This document shows positions 24,140 through 35,537 of a stretch of 64,000 bases of DNA, piece by piece. Numbering within the stretch: position 1 is the first letter of the stretch; each line of letters starts with the position of its first letter. The stretch lies in NCBI GenBank assembly GCA_958510825.1, contig OY294047.1, positions 37,111,747 through 37,175,746 on the forward strand, in the 5' to 3' direction. The notes under the pieces are model-generated. The model made no database searches and had not been told where the DNA came from. It saw nothing but the letters and a program-made list of their open reading frames with translations. This DNA comes from Brachypterus glaber (Eukaryota > Arthropoda > Insecta > Coleoptera > Kateretidae). Both the position numbers and the translations under genes were made by a program.

Positions 24140-24873
24140 ATGAATTTTACTAACGAAGAAATGGCTGACATACATTACACGTATGGGCGAGCAAACGGCA
24201 ACTCTACTTTGGCACGGAGGTTTTATGCCGAAACATTTCCGAATCGACGATGTCCAGCTAAAGGAACTTTTGCTGCAATTCATCAGCGTCTTTGTGAGAG
24301 AGGATCTTTTAAACGAAATACTGTAGATTGTGGGGTTCAAAGAAGCACTAGAACGCCGGCAGTTGATGAAGATGTTCTCAACAGAATCGCGGATAATCCT
24401 ACAAACAGTACGAGAAAATTATCGCTCGAAGTAGGTGTTTCGCGTATGTCGGTATGGAGAATGCTGCATGAACAGCTACTTTACCCATATCACTTACAGC
24501 AAGTGCAGGGTCTTATGGGAGCTGTCACTTATGGTTTATGCATGATGGTGCTCCAGCCCATTTCAGTCTTCTAGCTAGGAAATACCTCAATAATAATTAT
24601 CCGGATCGTTGGATTGGCAGAAGTGGACCTGTTGCGTGGCCACCGCGTTCTCCAGATTGCAATCCTTTAGATTTTTTCTTATGGGGCCACCTAAAAAATC
24701 TTGTTTATACAACACCGATCCTCACCTTAGAAGAGCTGCGCGAACGCATAAATGAAAGTTTTCTTGTAGTCCGAAATAGCCCCGGAATTCTTGAGCGAGT
24801 TCGGCAATCAATGCTTCGAAGATGCGCAGCCTGTACTGCTAGTGAAGGAGGACATTTCGAGCAATTACTCTAA
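24140..24873 (+). pseudogene. Mariner-type transposase, central deletion, DD41D spacing
   Basis: The N-terminal part starts at MNFTNEEMADIHYTYG (24140), not in the TIR upstream, and shows two helix-turn-helix-type DNA-binding regions: residues about 1-50 with TLARRFYAETFPNR, and a second with TRKLSLEVGVSRMSVWRML. The frame breaks near 24505-24530. It resumes in a different frame at 24532 with WFMHDGAPAHFS, then WPPRSPDCNPLDFFLWG, and runs to the stop at 24871-24873. The block carrying the first catalytic Asp, about 100 codons, is deleted. Between the HDGAPAH Asp and the NPLD Asp I count 41 residues, the DD41D type. The element cannot make active transposase. Confidence 0.88.
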
Positions 24874-25189
24874 CCTTGTTGTTGTTGTTTTTTTTGTTTA
24901 AAAAAAAATTGCTAATTTATTCCAATTATAAAATTAATAAGTAACTTTTTAAAATGCAATGCTTGGCCAATCATTTCAGGGACACAAATTTACAATAAAT
25001 GGATAAGCAGTTCCAGGTTCAATGGATAACCAGGTTTAAGTCCTGCAGCCAGGACCATAACCATTAGAAAAAAAATCATGAAATATTCACAAAACGCAGA
25101 ACGCAAAAAATTAACTGTAAGATCCTAACCTAACTTATTTGTGACTTTTATCTAAGAGCCAAACCAAATTAATTTTAATGTACCTAGAA

Positions 25190-25610
25190 CCCGCATTATT
25201 AAAATTTTTGTTTTCATTATTTTAGTATTTAATTTTTCGTCCTCGAAGCGTGAAACTTCACGTTCAAATGAATTTTTCTCAAAACCGGTTAATCTTACGG
25301 TATTACAATAAGAGTATCTTTACCTGAGGAATAATATTCTTATCATAAATCTACAAAAAACTTGCACAGAAAAAAGTTTGGGGCAAAAAAGTGATAAGCC
25401 CCCCCCATTTCGGACGCCCCTGTTTAAAGTAACTACATGCAAATACCATCGCTTGATAGGCCCTATTAATAATATATTACATGCAATATCTCGTTGATAT
25501 AACACAAAGGGTTCCTGAGTTATTAAATAAAAATCGAATTTTTGGAACCCCATTTGAAGGGGCGTAGCTCCCTTAATAGTCGTTTTAGGATATATGTTTA
25601 TAGGAACTTT
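25190..25610 (-). repeat. Shared mariner interior block
   Basis: On the same strand as 860-1340 and 8200-8600, and inverse to 28140-28450, this block carries TTTTTCGTCCTCGAA-CGT, GATAAGCCCCCCCCATTTCG, TCTCGTTGATATA and AAAGGGTTCCTGAGTTATT. It forms the noncoding 3' part of the mariner at 24073-25674. Read on the minus strand it gives a 128-codon ORF, which I take as a by-product. Confidence 0.7.
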
Positions 25611-25676
25611 TTTAACAGTTTTGAGCCATTCATCCCGTATGTAAAGTTTGGCCAAGCAATTCAGGGACACCCTGTA

Positions 25677-27190
25677 TATCTGAGTCATTATACGAACCGT
25701 GCCCATGCCTGATTTCTGTGCATCCCGCCCATTTGTGCTGGTTTTAGCTAATTATATAAAACCTTATAAAATTTCGATTTCAAAATCTTTATATTTTTTA
25801 GTGTATTAGTTCTTTCCCAAAATATTTTGAAATACTAACAACTTTGTACTATAAACATAATCCGATTAAGTTTAAAAAAGAAAAAGTTAAATAAAAAATG
25901 ATTTGGGCTATTTTTCTAGGCCATGCAATTTTTCGTATTTTTTTAGGTTAACTTTTAAATGCAAGTTGTATGTACATCTGTAATTAGATCTTTAAGTTTT
26001 ATATCTCATTTGACAGAATATTTTTTGTATTAAAAAGAGTACGTTAAATCAATTTTATTAAATGCAAAGTTTTTTTATTTTTGAAAAAAAATTAAAAAAT
26101 ATTTCGCGTGTCTTAATTAAGTGTCCTGCCCGTAACGGGGATATCTTGTGAATTTAAGTATTTTGACTTGTCCTGTCCGTTTCATAATAACCTGACATGT
26201 ACAAACGGCAATGCTTTTTACTAAAATTTTGAAAAAACAATATTTTTTATTTATTTTTTATTTTTTAAATTTCTATTTTTTTTTTCATTACGATATTTTT
26301 TTTAAATGTTTTTTTTTTATTTTCAATAAAAAGTATACTTATATGTATTTTTTTTATGTTTTTTTAAGCAGGTTAAGTCAAAAAACTCCTTAATCCTGAT
26401 TAAGTTAGAGACTTTATATTTGGTACACAAGTTTGACCAATAAAGTTCTCGGTCTGGATTGTTTTTAGTGCAAATCATGTTGGGACAAGGGTGGCAAAAA
26501 GGCGAAAAACAGTAATTGATCAGAAATGTACCTTTTGAGTGATTATTTTTGTTTTATTAAAAAAATATATATATTTAAAAAAATATGAGCAAAAAAAATA
26601 TTTTGTGGCACTTTTTATAAAATAAAATCTTATCAGTATTTTTTTTTGAAATTATTTTGAAGATATAAACAATTGCTGTATGAAAAAAATGAGTTTTATT
26701 TTTCATTACACCATAAATTTCTACACAAATGTAAAATTTTAGACATTACAAATTTTAGACATTTTTTATAAAATACCCGATAACTCCGTAACTAATGCAA
26801 AAAGTGCTCTGCTGAACTTTAACTACGTTTAGCTTAGACAAGCAAGATTCCAAAACAAAATATAAGTTTGATAAACTCTGACTTTCCAAAAATTAGAAAA
26901 AAAATAACGTGGCCAACGTTCGTAGAATGAGTCATCTATTTCAGGTGTTCGTTTTTAATGCTGCTTACGATATTTGGCCGTGTAGAAGATATAAATCCTT
27001 TGCCAAGAAATAATGTTAACCAAAACTAAACACTTAACTAGAACTGAGAATACAAAAGCCATATAAATACAAACGAGGATATCATGTGATCACTAAATTT
27101 TCATTTATGCAATAATTTAAATGTTTCACATAAAATATAGAGTGGGGTTGCCAATATTTTACCACTTTTTACATTAATATAGTAGTTTTG
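25677..27190. other. AT-rich interval with a family G core remnant
   Basis: No gene is visible. At 26402-26510 the phrases GTTAGAGACTTTATATTTGG, AAAGTTCTCGGTCTGGATTG and ACAAGGGTGGCAAAAAGG match the family G core region in decayed form. The rest is AT-rich with long A and T runs. Confidence 0.5.
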
Positions 27191-28058
27191 TTCAGAACAA
27201 CGAACTCATAACTCTTCTCTCTAGAATAGGCTCTTCATTTGTAAAAACTGACAAAAACGTAGCCAACATATACATTTGTCTGTCTTACTCGCACAGCTTT
27301 GTTCTAACAGAGACAACAATAACAGTTACTGGTGAACTTGAACTTGCAAGACTCGGATCATGGATGGCCTGCACGGGGCCGAAACCTATATTGGGGGTTA
27401 CAAGGAAGCAGGTAAAGACCGCTCTCGACGAGTGGGCTTATACCAAGCTAAAGGAGCAATGGAGAGCGGTCGACGGTTGCCGGCAAGCTAGGGACTTCCT
27501 GGCTGGCCCAAGCAAATCAAAGACCGACTGGTTGCTGGAAAAAGGAAGAACTGCACTCAGACAACTTGTAGGGGTCCTCACGGGCCACTGCAGGCTAAGG
27601 AAGCACCTGGCAACAATGCGGATTCTAGAGAGTCCGCTATGCCCAGAGTGCGGAGAGGATGAAACATCCTCTCATTACTTAGCCGAGTGCGTCAGATACG
27701 ACAGGATCAGGTTGCAAGTCTTTGAAACTCAAAGACTCAACCAAGAGGAACTAAGAGATCTCCCCTAGGCCAATATCCTGACCTTTATTGAAAGGACGGG
27801 CAGGTTCAAGGAGGACTCAAATTAGTAAATGGCTGGGATTGCCTGGGGTGACAAAAAGGGCCAGAAATGGCCTAGTTGTCCGGCTTTGGCCAACCCAAAA
27901 ATTTACTTCTACTACTACTACTACTGGTAATTGTTATTGTTCAGGTCTGAATATATCTACTATTTGTTTACAAACAAACCGTGATGTTGGCGATACTTTA
28001 TATTAACGGTATGCGTATTCTAGAGAGAAGAGTTGTAGTTCGTTGGTTCAGAACGAAT
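27190..28058. mobile_element. Inverted-repeat element containing a LINE end
   Basis: CGAACTCATAACTCTTCTCTC followed by TAGAATA on the left is mirrored at about 28016-28056 by TATTCTAGAGAGAAGAGTTG and the continuation. The inverted match is about 40 bp. The LINE fragment between them looks like an insertion. I found no convincing target duplication. Confidence 0.5.
27300..27830 (+). pseudogene. LINE pol C-terminal end with cysteine-rich domain
   Basis: The open frame enters from upstream (ELARLGSW before the Met at 27364) and gives MACTGPKPILGVTRKQ, a TALDEWAYTKLKEQW stretch, then TGHCRLRKHLATM and a C-x2-C...H...C motif in CPECGEDETSSHYLAEC. This is typical of the C-terminal end of pol in non-LTR retrotransposons of the Jockey/R1 type. 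A TAG at 27766-27768 replaces an expected Trp codon; the frame continues as ANILTFIERTGRF to a second stop at about 27824. 5' truncated and inactive. A CTACTACTACTACTGG-like tail at about 27910-27927 probably marks the 3' end. Its GC content is well above the surroundings. Confidence 0.82.
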
Positions 28059-28119
28059 TTATCCGCAAAGTGATTAACTTGAATATTGGTCGAGTTTTAG
28101 ATTTTTTGGGGGTACCATT

Positions 28120-28450
28120 ATACACTGTGTATTTTAAATGGGTTCGGAAATTTTAAGGGGTGATTCTACATCATAAAATGCGACAAAAAGTTTCTATACA
28201 CATATGTCTAAAAATGCGCCTTAAGGGAGCTAAGCCCCTTTGAAAGAGGCTAAAAAAATCGGTTTTTATTTAATAACTCAGGAACCCTTTGAGATATAGC
28301 AACGAGGCTTTGCACGTGAACTAATCTTGGTAAGGCCTTTCTTTGTATGTTATTTTCATGTACTTATTTTAAACAGGGGTGTGCGAAACGGGGGAGGCTT
28401 ATCAGTTTTTTGTCTTAAACTTTTTTCTGTGTAACTTTTTTAAATCGTAG
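28120..28450 (+). mobile_element. Mariner-derived end, truncated
   Basis: Contains GGGTGATTCTACATCATAA, ACATATGTCTAAAAATGCG, TTAATAACTCAGGAACCC and GGGGAGGCTTATCAG in the opposite orientation to the copies at 860-1340 and 25190-25610. It then stops without a matching second end. Confidence 0.65.
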
Positions 28451-28459
28451 GTTAAATAC

Positions 28460-29177
28460 TTTATGAAATAAATTTTATGAATTAAATTTTTAAATAAGGG
28501 TAATTCATTTTTTTTTTCACCACCAGTTGTAAAATTAAGAAAAAGTAAAGCCTGTCACTGTGATGATCCGTTGAAGGTCACTTACGTACGTTTTTTAAAT
28601 TTAGTGCTATTAAAAGTAATTTTTATGTTGTGAAATCAAAGTTTTAATCGCTAAAAAGTACATCAAATTGCTTAATAGTAAAATACCAATTAAAATAAAC
28701 TATGTGAAATCAATAAAAAACAGATTAAATGTTCTGTTGTTGTGAAGCTGTATAAAATAAAATCCAAACACTGATATGGGTAAAAATAAAAATTTAAAAA
28801 AGTTTCTATATCCAGTGTGGGAACTGAACCCTAAGCAAGCCACTGCTTTAAATTTGTAGTCACAGTTCACAACTGAACGAGTCTTTATTTATAATAAAAA
28901 TTATCTGGATACTTTTAAATAAATAAGAATAAATAAAAATGTGCTTAGCCTAAACAAGCACATGCGCAGACAGCCCTCTGGGTCTTTTAAGCCCCCCGCA
29001 CTCCGGTTGGTAGGGGTCTCTACCGCTCATAATTATTTTATTTTTTTTTTGAAGAAAAAAAGATTAAATAAAAAAAATAAATATTTTGCAGAAAACAATC
29101 AACAGTTCTAACTGATATAGCTGATGGGTCAGGGTTGTGGCCATTACTAGTTTCATTTAAAACATTTCCGTTCGAAG
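28460..29177. other. No recognised feature
   Basis: AT-rich. A GCCCCCCGCACTCCGG-containing patch near 28992 stands out by composition, but I cannot assign it. Confidence 0.35.
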
Positions 29178-29677
29178 TATGCAAACGCCCCTTGGAACAA
29201 AGCACGTCGTAATTAACGCACTTTTTTTTAATTTTTAACAGTCTTTTCTTTCTCGTATATGAAATGTTTATATACAGCGAGGTCTTTGCCTCTAGCACTT
29301 TTCATTAATCAGCGATTTATACAAATCAGTCGATATAAATTTTGAAAAAAACACAAAAAATCCAAACGCAGATATATGGGTACATTTAGTAAACGTTCCA
29401 CTTTATCAATAAAAATCCAAAGCAAAACCAAAACTAACCAAACCAAACTGCCATCAATCCCACGGAAATACCCTTACATAAAATAAAAATAATATATTAT
29501 TATTTTCCCTGTAAAAGTCATACGCGGTTAAAACCGTTCGAGGTAATAAACTGCGCGGTAATGGTCTTCGCGGTAAAGGACATGCGCGGTAATGGCTTCG
29601 CGGTAATGGCGATCGCGATAATGGACTGCGCGGTAATGGTCTTCGCGGTTGTTTTTTTCGCTGTAAAGTCCGGCGCC
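29178..29677 (-). repeat. Repeat S, copy 1, with GCGGTAATGG array
   Basis: Shares about 500 bp with the inverse copy at 55816-56357: the GTATGCAAACG-CCCTTG end, TCAGCGATTTATACAAATC, a noncoding middle, and a GC-rich array at 29519-29650. In the array TGCGCGGTAATGG and TTCGCGGTAA alternate about every 20 bp, ending in AAAGTCCGGCGCC. No coding sequence. Not a class I recognise. Confidence 0.75.
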
Positions 29678-29689
29678 CCTAAAGGCTAG

Positions 29690-30650
29690 TCACCTCAAAG
29701 ACGAGCTGAGACTGTAACAGACCACGGGGCTATCCCATCCGGTGTCAGGGTGCTCGGATGCCCCATGAGGACCACATTCACATGTGCAGGATGTACAAAA
29801 GATTATAGTATTTCCAAATATGCTATATTCTTTTAAATTTGGCGCTAAATTCGACAAAAAGTCCGCCTTACACTGAAGCGTTTGGTTTGTTTTCAATGTC
29901 AACATAACCAAGTAACACTTTTATATTTTGTAATGATTTTGTATGAACAACAATAAATACTATCTAAATTTTGTCGACTGGCACCTGCCAGGAATGTAAA
30001 AAATACAAGGTCACCTATTCTACACACACAAAATTTTTGTAATAAAAAGCATGAAAAGAGTTTCACTAAAAACACTTGTGTATAGAAATTATCTCTGTAG
30101 AAACAAAATTTGGTCATAAAATCCCTTTATAACTCGTTAGTAGGTGTTCTGTGAGGGCACATGTTAACGGTTTTACGGTTGTGTGAATCGGACCTTGCCA
30201 ACTTGCTAACGACGCACATAGGTAAAAAAGTAAAAAAAAAACGGAAAAAAATCATGAAACATTGAAAGTTTAATATTTATAAACCTTATAGTGTCCTCTA
30301 AATGATGTATATACATTTTTTGCTTAAAAAATTAAATTTATTGCATATACAATATCTTACACTTAATTTTTTTTAGGGCTGTTCACGCTGTTCACGCCGC
30401 CATATTGGAAAAATGGTACCGAAAACCAGTTTTTCGAGAATATCTTCTCTCAAGCGCCACCTAGGTTAAAAATAAGAGAGCATCAAATTTGCTTCAACTT
30501 TTGTTGGAAACATTTTTTAATCAGATAATAGTTCACGAGTTACAGCTGAGTCAAGCTCAGCAAATATCTACAATTCACAAAATTGCTACATGATCAGTAA
30601 GCATACCAAAAGAGGTGATTCTACGTCTAAAAATCCCTTTAAAATTTTAC
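29690..30650. other. No recognised feature
   Basis: A moderately GC-balanced patch at 29690-29800 (GCTATCCCATCCGG, GGTGCTCGGATGCCCC) is followed by AT-rich sequence. Short ORFs here show no recognisable motif. Confidence 0.35.
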
Positions 30651-30656
30651 TAAAAA

Positions 30657-31348
30657 TACACTGCCCAGTAAAAAAGCTTTCCCATTTTTCACCTCCGCGC
30701 GTAAAATGGATTTTTTTATTATCAGATTCACTTTCAGCAACCATAAAAACCTTAGTATACCAATTTTCACGAAAACTACCATCTGCCCCTTTGGGGGTGA
30801 AGTTAGAATTTTGTTATAATCAGATTCCCTTTCCACAACCTCAAAAACCCCAATATACCAATTTTCACGAAAACTACCCCTCACCCCAGGGGGTGGATTT
30901 AGAATATTTTTATTATCAGATTCACTTTCAGCAACCTCAAAAACCCCAATACACAAGTTTTCACGAAAACTACCCCCCGCCCCTCAGGGGGTGGATTTAG
31001 ATTTTTTTTATTATCAGATTCACTTTCAGAAACCTCAAAAACCCCAATATACCGGTTTTCACAAAAACTACCCCCACCCCTCAGGGTGTAAAATTAGAAA
31101 AAAGTTATTATCAGATTCAAATTCGTCAACCCCAAAAGCCCCTATATACCAATTTTGAGGAACATATTGAAAATATTTCAAAATATTTACCCCCTCACCC
31201 CCTTGGGGGTGGAGTTAAAAAATTTTTATTATCAGATTTAATTTCAGCAACCTCAAAAACCCCTATATAGCAATTTTAAAATTTTTCTAAAAAAAATTTA
31301 TTTTTGCCCCCTTGTTCACCAAAAACAATCCCAAGCGAGAACTTTTAA
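30657..31348 (-). mobile_element. Family G element, copy 6, truncated
   Basis: Starts TACACTGCCCAGTAAAAAAGC and has about six or seven CCCC-GGGGG box units with CAACCTCAAAAACCCC linkers. It ends just after CAATCCCAAGCGAGAACTTT, before the core and terminal block. Both strands give spurious ORFs across the repeats. Confidence 0.78.
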
Positions 31349-31719
31349 CCTATAATTGAATAAATGGCGTATTCCGGAACTCAATATTTAACTCAAATTC
31401 CACAACTTTGAGAAAGTTGTGGAGGCACAAGATGTCGAGTCAGGACGCTCGTTTTTTGTAAACGGGGTACCAGCAAGGGGTTCAATATTTTCCGGACCCA
31501 AGCATTTTTAATTTCAAAAAAATACGTTTTCACTACACCCTAGTAGGTATACACAATATGAATGTATATATAATATTTTTTCGACGGCCAACATCAAAAG
31601 TAAACTTGACATTTAGTAACTAGAACAAATATTAAATCTATAATCTTTTTGTCTTTAATTTTAGGTTTCTATTTGTTTTGGAGGCAACTCTAGAGAAACG
31701 TACCAAGTAATAAACAAGC

Positions 31720-31780
31720 CGTGAAGATATGTAACGCTACGCATTCCATTTAATATTATTTACAGTAAATGGTATGGGTA
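31720..31780 (+). repeat. Short repeat T, copy 1
   Basis: AAACAAGCCGTGAAGATATG, then TACGCATTCCATTTAAT and TTACAGTAAATGGTAT. The inverse copy lies at 62513-62576. A partial match (GACAAGCCGTGTAGATATG) occurs at 49608-49626. Confidence 0.65.
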
Positions 31781-32240
31781 CGTTCAAGTAACGCAAAATT
31801 TGGCCATTTTTGACCCCCACCCCCTACACGGCGTAACATTTTCGCTTGGCTACGTCAAATTTTTTTCACAAAAAGTAAAAAAATTGAAAGGAAATTTTGC
31901 TTTATGTTTTAAACCGGTTTCTAACCGGTTATTGCTTCCTTGTTTTAACCCAAAATCGGTCTGATGTAATTTCCGTAAACCGGTTAACCGAAAACCGGTT
32001 ATTGGCTATAGTTTTCCATCCTTAATTTGTTTTTGTTTAGAGGATTAAGTGAACTGTTAACCACGCCGTGTGAAATAAAATTTGTAAGGAATTCGTCTCT
32101 TTAGGCCTAGATCATTGTTACAAACGATCCAATATTTTTATTTTTACTGACAACCACTCCCCCCCCCCCTCTCTGTAACGCGGCGTAATGTTTTCGAGAC
32201 CCCTAACCCCCCTCCCCTAGCGCGTTACGTAATACTGCAT
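31778..32240. mobile_element. Possible Harbinger-like MITE, degraded
   Basis: The left end GGGTACGTTCAAG resembles the 47443 MITE end GGGAACGTTTAAG. Near 32220-32245 the inverse CGCGTTACGTAATACTGCAT appears. Between lie CCCCCACCCCCTACACGGCG and an AACCGGTT-rich palindromic cluster at 31910-32000. Boundaries and target duplication are not resolved. Confidence 0.4.
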
Positions 32241-32720
32241 TTTCCAAAAAAAAATTTTTTTTAAAATAAAAAAAATTACAATTTGTTTAAAAAAGATCTT
32301 TTTTAAATAACGAAAAATTAAAAAAAGTCCAAACCCAATGTGGTAACTGGAGGAATTCTTCAGCTGAAGACATCAGCGAGTCCTGAAAAAATCCTGAAAA
32401 AAAAAAAAATTAAAAAAAAAAATTTTTTTTTTCAGGAATTTTTTTTGTTCTTCGGCTGACGACAATGACCAGAGGGTGTCGCCACCTAGCGGTGTAAATG
32501 AGTCCAAGGATCAGGACTGCCTAGCCAGACAAATTAAATTAGCCAAGACTATTTTTTTATTTAAATCGGTTAAAATAAACAACTTGTTATTCAAATAATA
32601 TTACCCAAGAACCTTGTTATCTGAAAAGGTCAAGCTATACACGTTTTAATATGCATATATTACAAATTATAATTTATAATTAGGGAGCTGTAGAAAATAA
32701 TTTTTTAAAAAAGTCTCAGC

Positions 32721-32790
32721 TGTTGCGGGTTTGAACCGCAGACCTATAGTTTGGTAGACGGATACGTTACGTACTGCGCCACAGAGCTCT
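32721..32790 (-). other. tRNA-like sequence with box A and box B, left arm
   Basis: On the minus strand a box A match TGGCGCAGTAC (inverse of 32771-32781) is followed by a box B match GGTTCAAACCC (inverse of 32727-32737). Spacing is right for a tRNA, and the T-stem TGCGG/CCGCA pairs. The acceptor and anticodon stems do not pair well, so it is a tRNA-derived RNA polymerase III promoter-like sequence, not a convincing functional tRNA. Confidence 0.55.
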
Positions 32791-33118
32791 CTGCGATACA
32801 AAATAATTTAGTTGAAAGCTTGGTATTATAAAATTATTTAATATAAACGAAGGAGCCCTGAAAAGTTTAAAATTATTGAAAGCAATGAGTGTCAAACCTA
32901 ATCAGACTGTTAAGCCTAGCTTGTTAGCCTAAATTATGAGACCAAATTAGTAATAAATATTAAACATTGACTTTTGTAAACCAAACAAATACAGATACAA
33001 ATATTCTTTAGAAGTACAAAGAGCCAATACCACGTTTTCGCACAATAATTACCAATAGACCAAAATATCAAAGAAAGATTCCGTATTGTTTCCGTAATAT
33101 CTATAAATTATAAATATA

Positions 33119-33470
33119 TAGTTAATATATGGCGTCTTCACCAAAATTCCGTTGAAATAGTAATTAAATAAAAATAATTTTAATTTGTTTCATAATTTAA
33201 TAATTATTACATGTTAAAAATTATTCTCAAACACATGTTGCAAAAAAGTTCTCAAAAAGTTTAGTATACACAGAAAAAATGTTTTCTTATAAATATATAG
33301 TTAATATATGGCGTCTTCACGAAATTCTGTTGAAATAGTAATTAAATAAAAATAATTTTAATTTGTTTCATAATTTAATAATTATTACATATTAAAAATT
33401 ATTCTCAACACACATTTTGCAAAAAAGTTCTCAAAAAAGTTTAGTATACACAGAAAAAATGTTTTCTTAA
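33119..33470 (+). repeat. Two tandem units of about 180 bp
   Basis: Two near-identical units start TAGTTAATATATGGCGTC and end AGAAAAAATGTTTTCTTA. The pair is mirrored at 46080-46440 in the right arm. Confidence 0.85.
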
Positions 33471-35057
33471 ATCAAGAATATTGTGATTCGTATATAACAA
33501 TATATATTTATATATACCACGTTACAATCAAATTACATATTTGTTTTAAAAACTATTGCAAAAAAGTATAATCACAAACATAAAAATGTTTGACGCTATT
33601 GCTTAAATATATTTTTTAGAATAGTTGTTTTAAGTGTGGTTTGTCAAGCGCGCCTAAATTATACAAAAAGTGTAATTACACACAGAGAAATGTTTCTTAA
33701 ATCAAAATATATCACATTTTTTGTGTTATACCTAATTACAGATTTTATCTTGTTTCAAAAGTTGGCAAACAGAATACACACAGAAAAATGTTTCTTAAAT
33801 CAAAAATATTGTTATATCACATTTGTTTTTTCTGTGTTATACCTAATTACATATTTTCTCTTGTTTCAAAAGTTAGCAAACAGTATACACACAGAAAAAT
33901 GTTTCTTAACCCTTACCCTCCCGAGACTAAACTAATGATAATTTTTCGATTTAATTGTGTTTTTTGCTATACCTAAAAAAAAGAAAAAAAATAAAAAATA
34001 CATTTTTTTTTTAGTTTCTGTTTCCTTTGAGTTTCAGGAGAGTGGTATTATACCGAATTAAATTTGTATATTTGTTTGCATACATAGAAAGTCTATAAAA
34101 GTATTTTGGATTAATATTACCTTAAAGAAACAATTAAGCAAAAAGTGTAATTACACACAGAGAAATGTTTCTTAAATCGAAAATATTGTTATATAACATT
34201 TTCTTTTTTCTGTGTTATACCTAATTGCACATTTTATCTTGTTTAAAAAGTTAGCACAAAGTATACACACAGAAAAATATTTATTAAATCAATAAATTGT
34301 TATATACACCAGTATTCTCAAACAGACTTTTTCTGTGTGCAGCAGTATTTTATTATTAATGTACTGAGAAAAAAAATATTTTAATAATAATATAATTGTA
34401 TTTCTTTGTGTATTTATCTTAATTTATTAATACACTGTACAATTAAATTGCATATTTGTTTAGACTTTTTATATTATAACTAATTGTATATTTTATCTTG
34501 TTTCAAAAGTTAGCAAAAACTATACACACGGAAAAATATTTATTAAATCAAAAAATTTATATACAACAGTATTCTCAAACAGACTTTTTCTGTGTGCAGC
34601 AGTATTTTATTATTAATGTCCTGAGAAAAAAAATATTTTAATAATTCAATAATTTTATTTCTTTGTGTTTATATTTATCTTAATTTATTAATACACCGTA
34701 CAATCAAATTGCATATTTGTTTCAAATTTAAAATACTATTGTTGCTATATTATAGTGAAAAAGTGAAAATATTTTACAAACACAGAAAAATAAAATCTTA
34801 AATCAAGAATATGCATTAACGGAGATTTTTATTTTAGTAATTATATACTTATAATTTAATACATTTTAATACAAAAAAATTACTGGGGAAAATGTAATAT
34901 ACCATTTACTATGAATATAATGAAAAAGTATTGCTTTTTGTGGAATATTTTTATTCGTTTCAAACTTTAATTTAAAATCTACACACACAAGATTTGATTT
35001 ATTTCTAATCGGTTTTTGCAGCTCCTTAACAATTTTTTTTCTTCAGTTATGAGGGTT

Positions 35058-35537
35058 TTATTTTCTTAAATTATTAAAATCAACAATTCCAGATAACGGT
35101 ATTTTAACATGACTTTCTGTCCTACTTTGTTCAATTTTTTCTAATCTATTATTTATATCTTTACTTGTACTATTTATTTTATCATGTAGCTCCTTAATTT
35201 TATTTTGTAAGGCAACTAACTCTTTATTTATATCTTTGCTAGTACTATTTAGTAGTAACTGTATGGAATCTTGTAATTCTTTTTTAAACACCTTTTCTCT
35301 TTCTCCTAGTGAATCTTTTAAAATTTTTATATTATCCATTGCATTTTTATAACAATTATCGACATACGATTTATTAGAACAATCGAGAGCATTTTTAGGT
35401 TGTAAAACATTAACCAATTTTCTATTTTTTACATTCACATTACCCTCAGAGTCTAAAGATAATACTTGAGGCTGAGGTCTTATATTTATAGGTTTTTCTG
35501 ATGTCAAAGAAGAACGACCAAACTTATCAACACCCAT
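35058..35537 (-). CDS. MGVDKFGR coiled-coil protein of the Maverick-like element
   Basis: 159 residues starting MGVDKFGRSS at 35537; an in-frame ATG eight codons upstream is less likely because the MGVDKFGR start is what I recall from similar Maverick-associated proteins in arthropods and cnidarians. The first 60 residues are globular-looking (PQVLSLDSEGNVNVKNRKL, SNKSYVDN). Residues about 70-140 are a heptad-like coiled coil with an internal duplication: NSTSKDIN occurs twice, each beside helical segments. No signal peptide or membrane segment. Role unknown; a structural or fibre-like role is only a guess from the coiled coil. The frame is undisrupted while surrounding DNA is noncoding. Confidence 0.65.
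   Translation of the reverse strand: MGVDKFGRSSLTSEKPINIRPQPQVLSLDSEGNVNVKNRKLVNVLQPKNALDCSNKSYVDNCYKNAMDNIKILKDSLGEREKVFKKELQDSIQLLLNSTSKDINKELVALQNKIKELHDKINSTSKDINNRLEKIEQSRTESHVKIPLSGIVDFNNLRK

Larger units (their letters stand above)
24073..25674 (+). mobile_element. Mariner-superfamily element, internally deleted
   Basis: Inverted ends of about 65 bp begin CAGGGTGTCCCTGAATTGC and are flanked by TA on both sides (24071-24072, 25675-25676). Coding remnants occupy 24140-24873, and a noncoding 3' part of about 735 bp follows. Part of that 3' region (25190-25610) is shared with several MITEs in the window that carry different termini. Confidence 0.88.
32330..34880 (+). repeat. Left inverted arm of the Maverick-like element
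   Basis: It contains, from outside in, a poly-A/poly-T foldback (about 32385-32450), a TAGCGGTGTAAATGAG block, a tRNA-like segment, two tandem copies of about 180 bp (33119-33470) starting TAGTTAATATATGGCGTC, several units of about 115 bp carrying ACACACAGAAAAATG and CTTGTTTCAAAAGTTAGC, and two units of about 257 bp starting near 34324 and 34581. It matches the right arm almost base for base where I compared them. Confidence 0.9.

Noticed and set aside
25320..25706. 128-codon minus-strand frame in the mariner 3' region
   Set aside because: It spans the noncoding shared mariner block and the inverted end, and the other copies do not keep the frame.
30590..31000. 136-codon plus-strand and 105-codon minus-strand ORFs
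   Set aside because: Both lie across the tandem CCCC-GGGGG box units of family G copy 6, and the same pattern yields frames in other copies.
32385..32450. Poly-A/poly-T hairpin as a terminator or origin
   Set aside because: It is a simple A-run/T-run foldback with CCTGAAAAAA flanks present in both arms. Nothing ties it to a specific function.
33636..33935. 99-codon ORF repeated at 45614-45913
   Set aside because: The two frames are the mirrored arm repeats of the Maverick-like element. The peptide just follows tandem units, so the conservation is that of the DNA arms.
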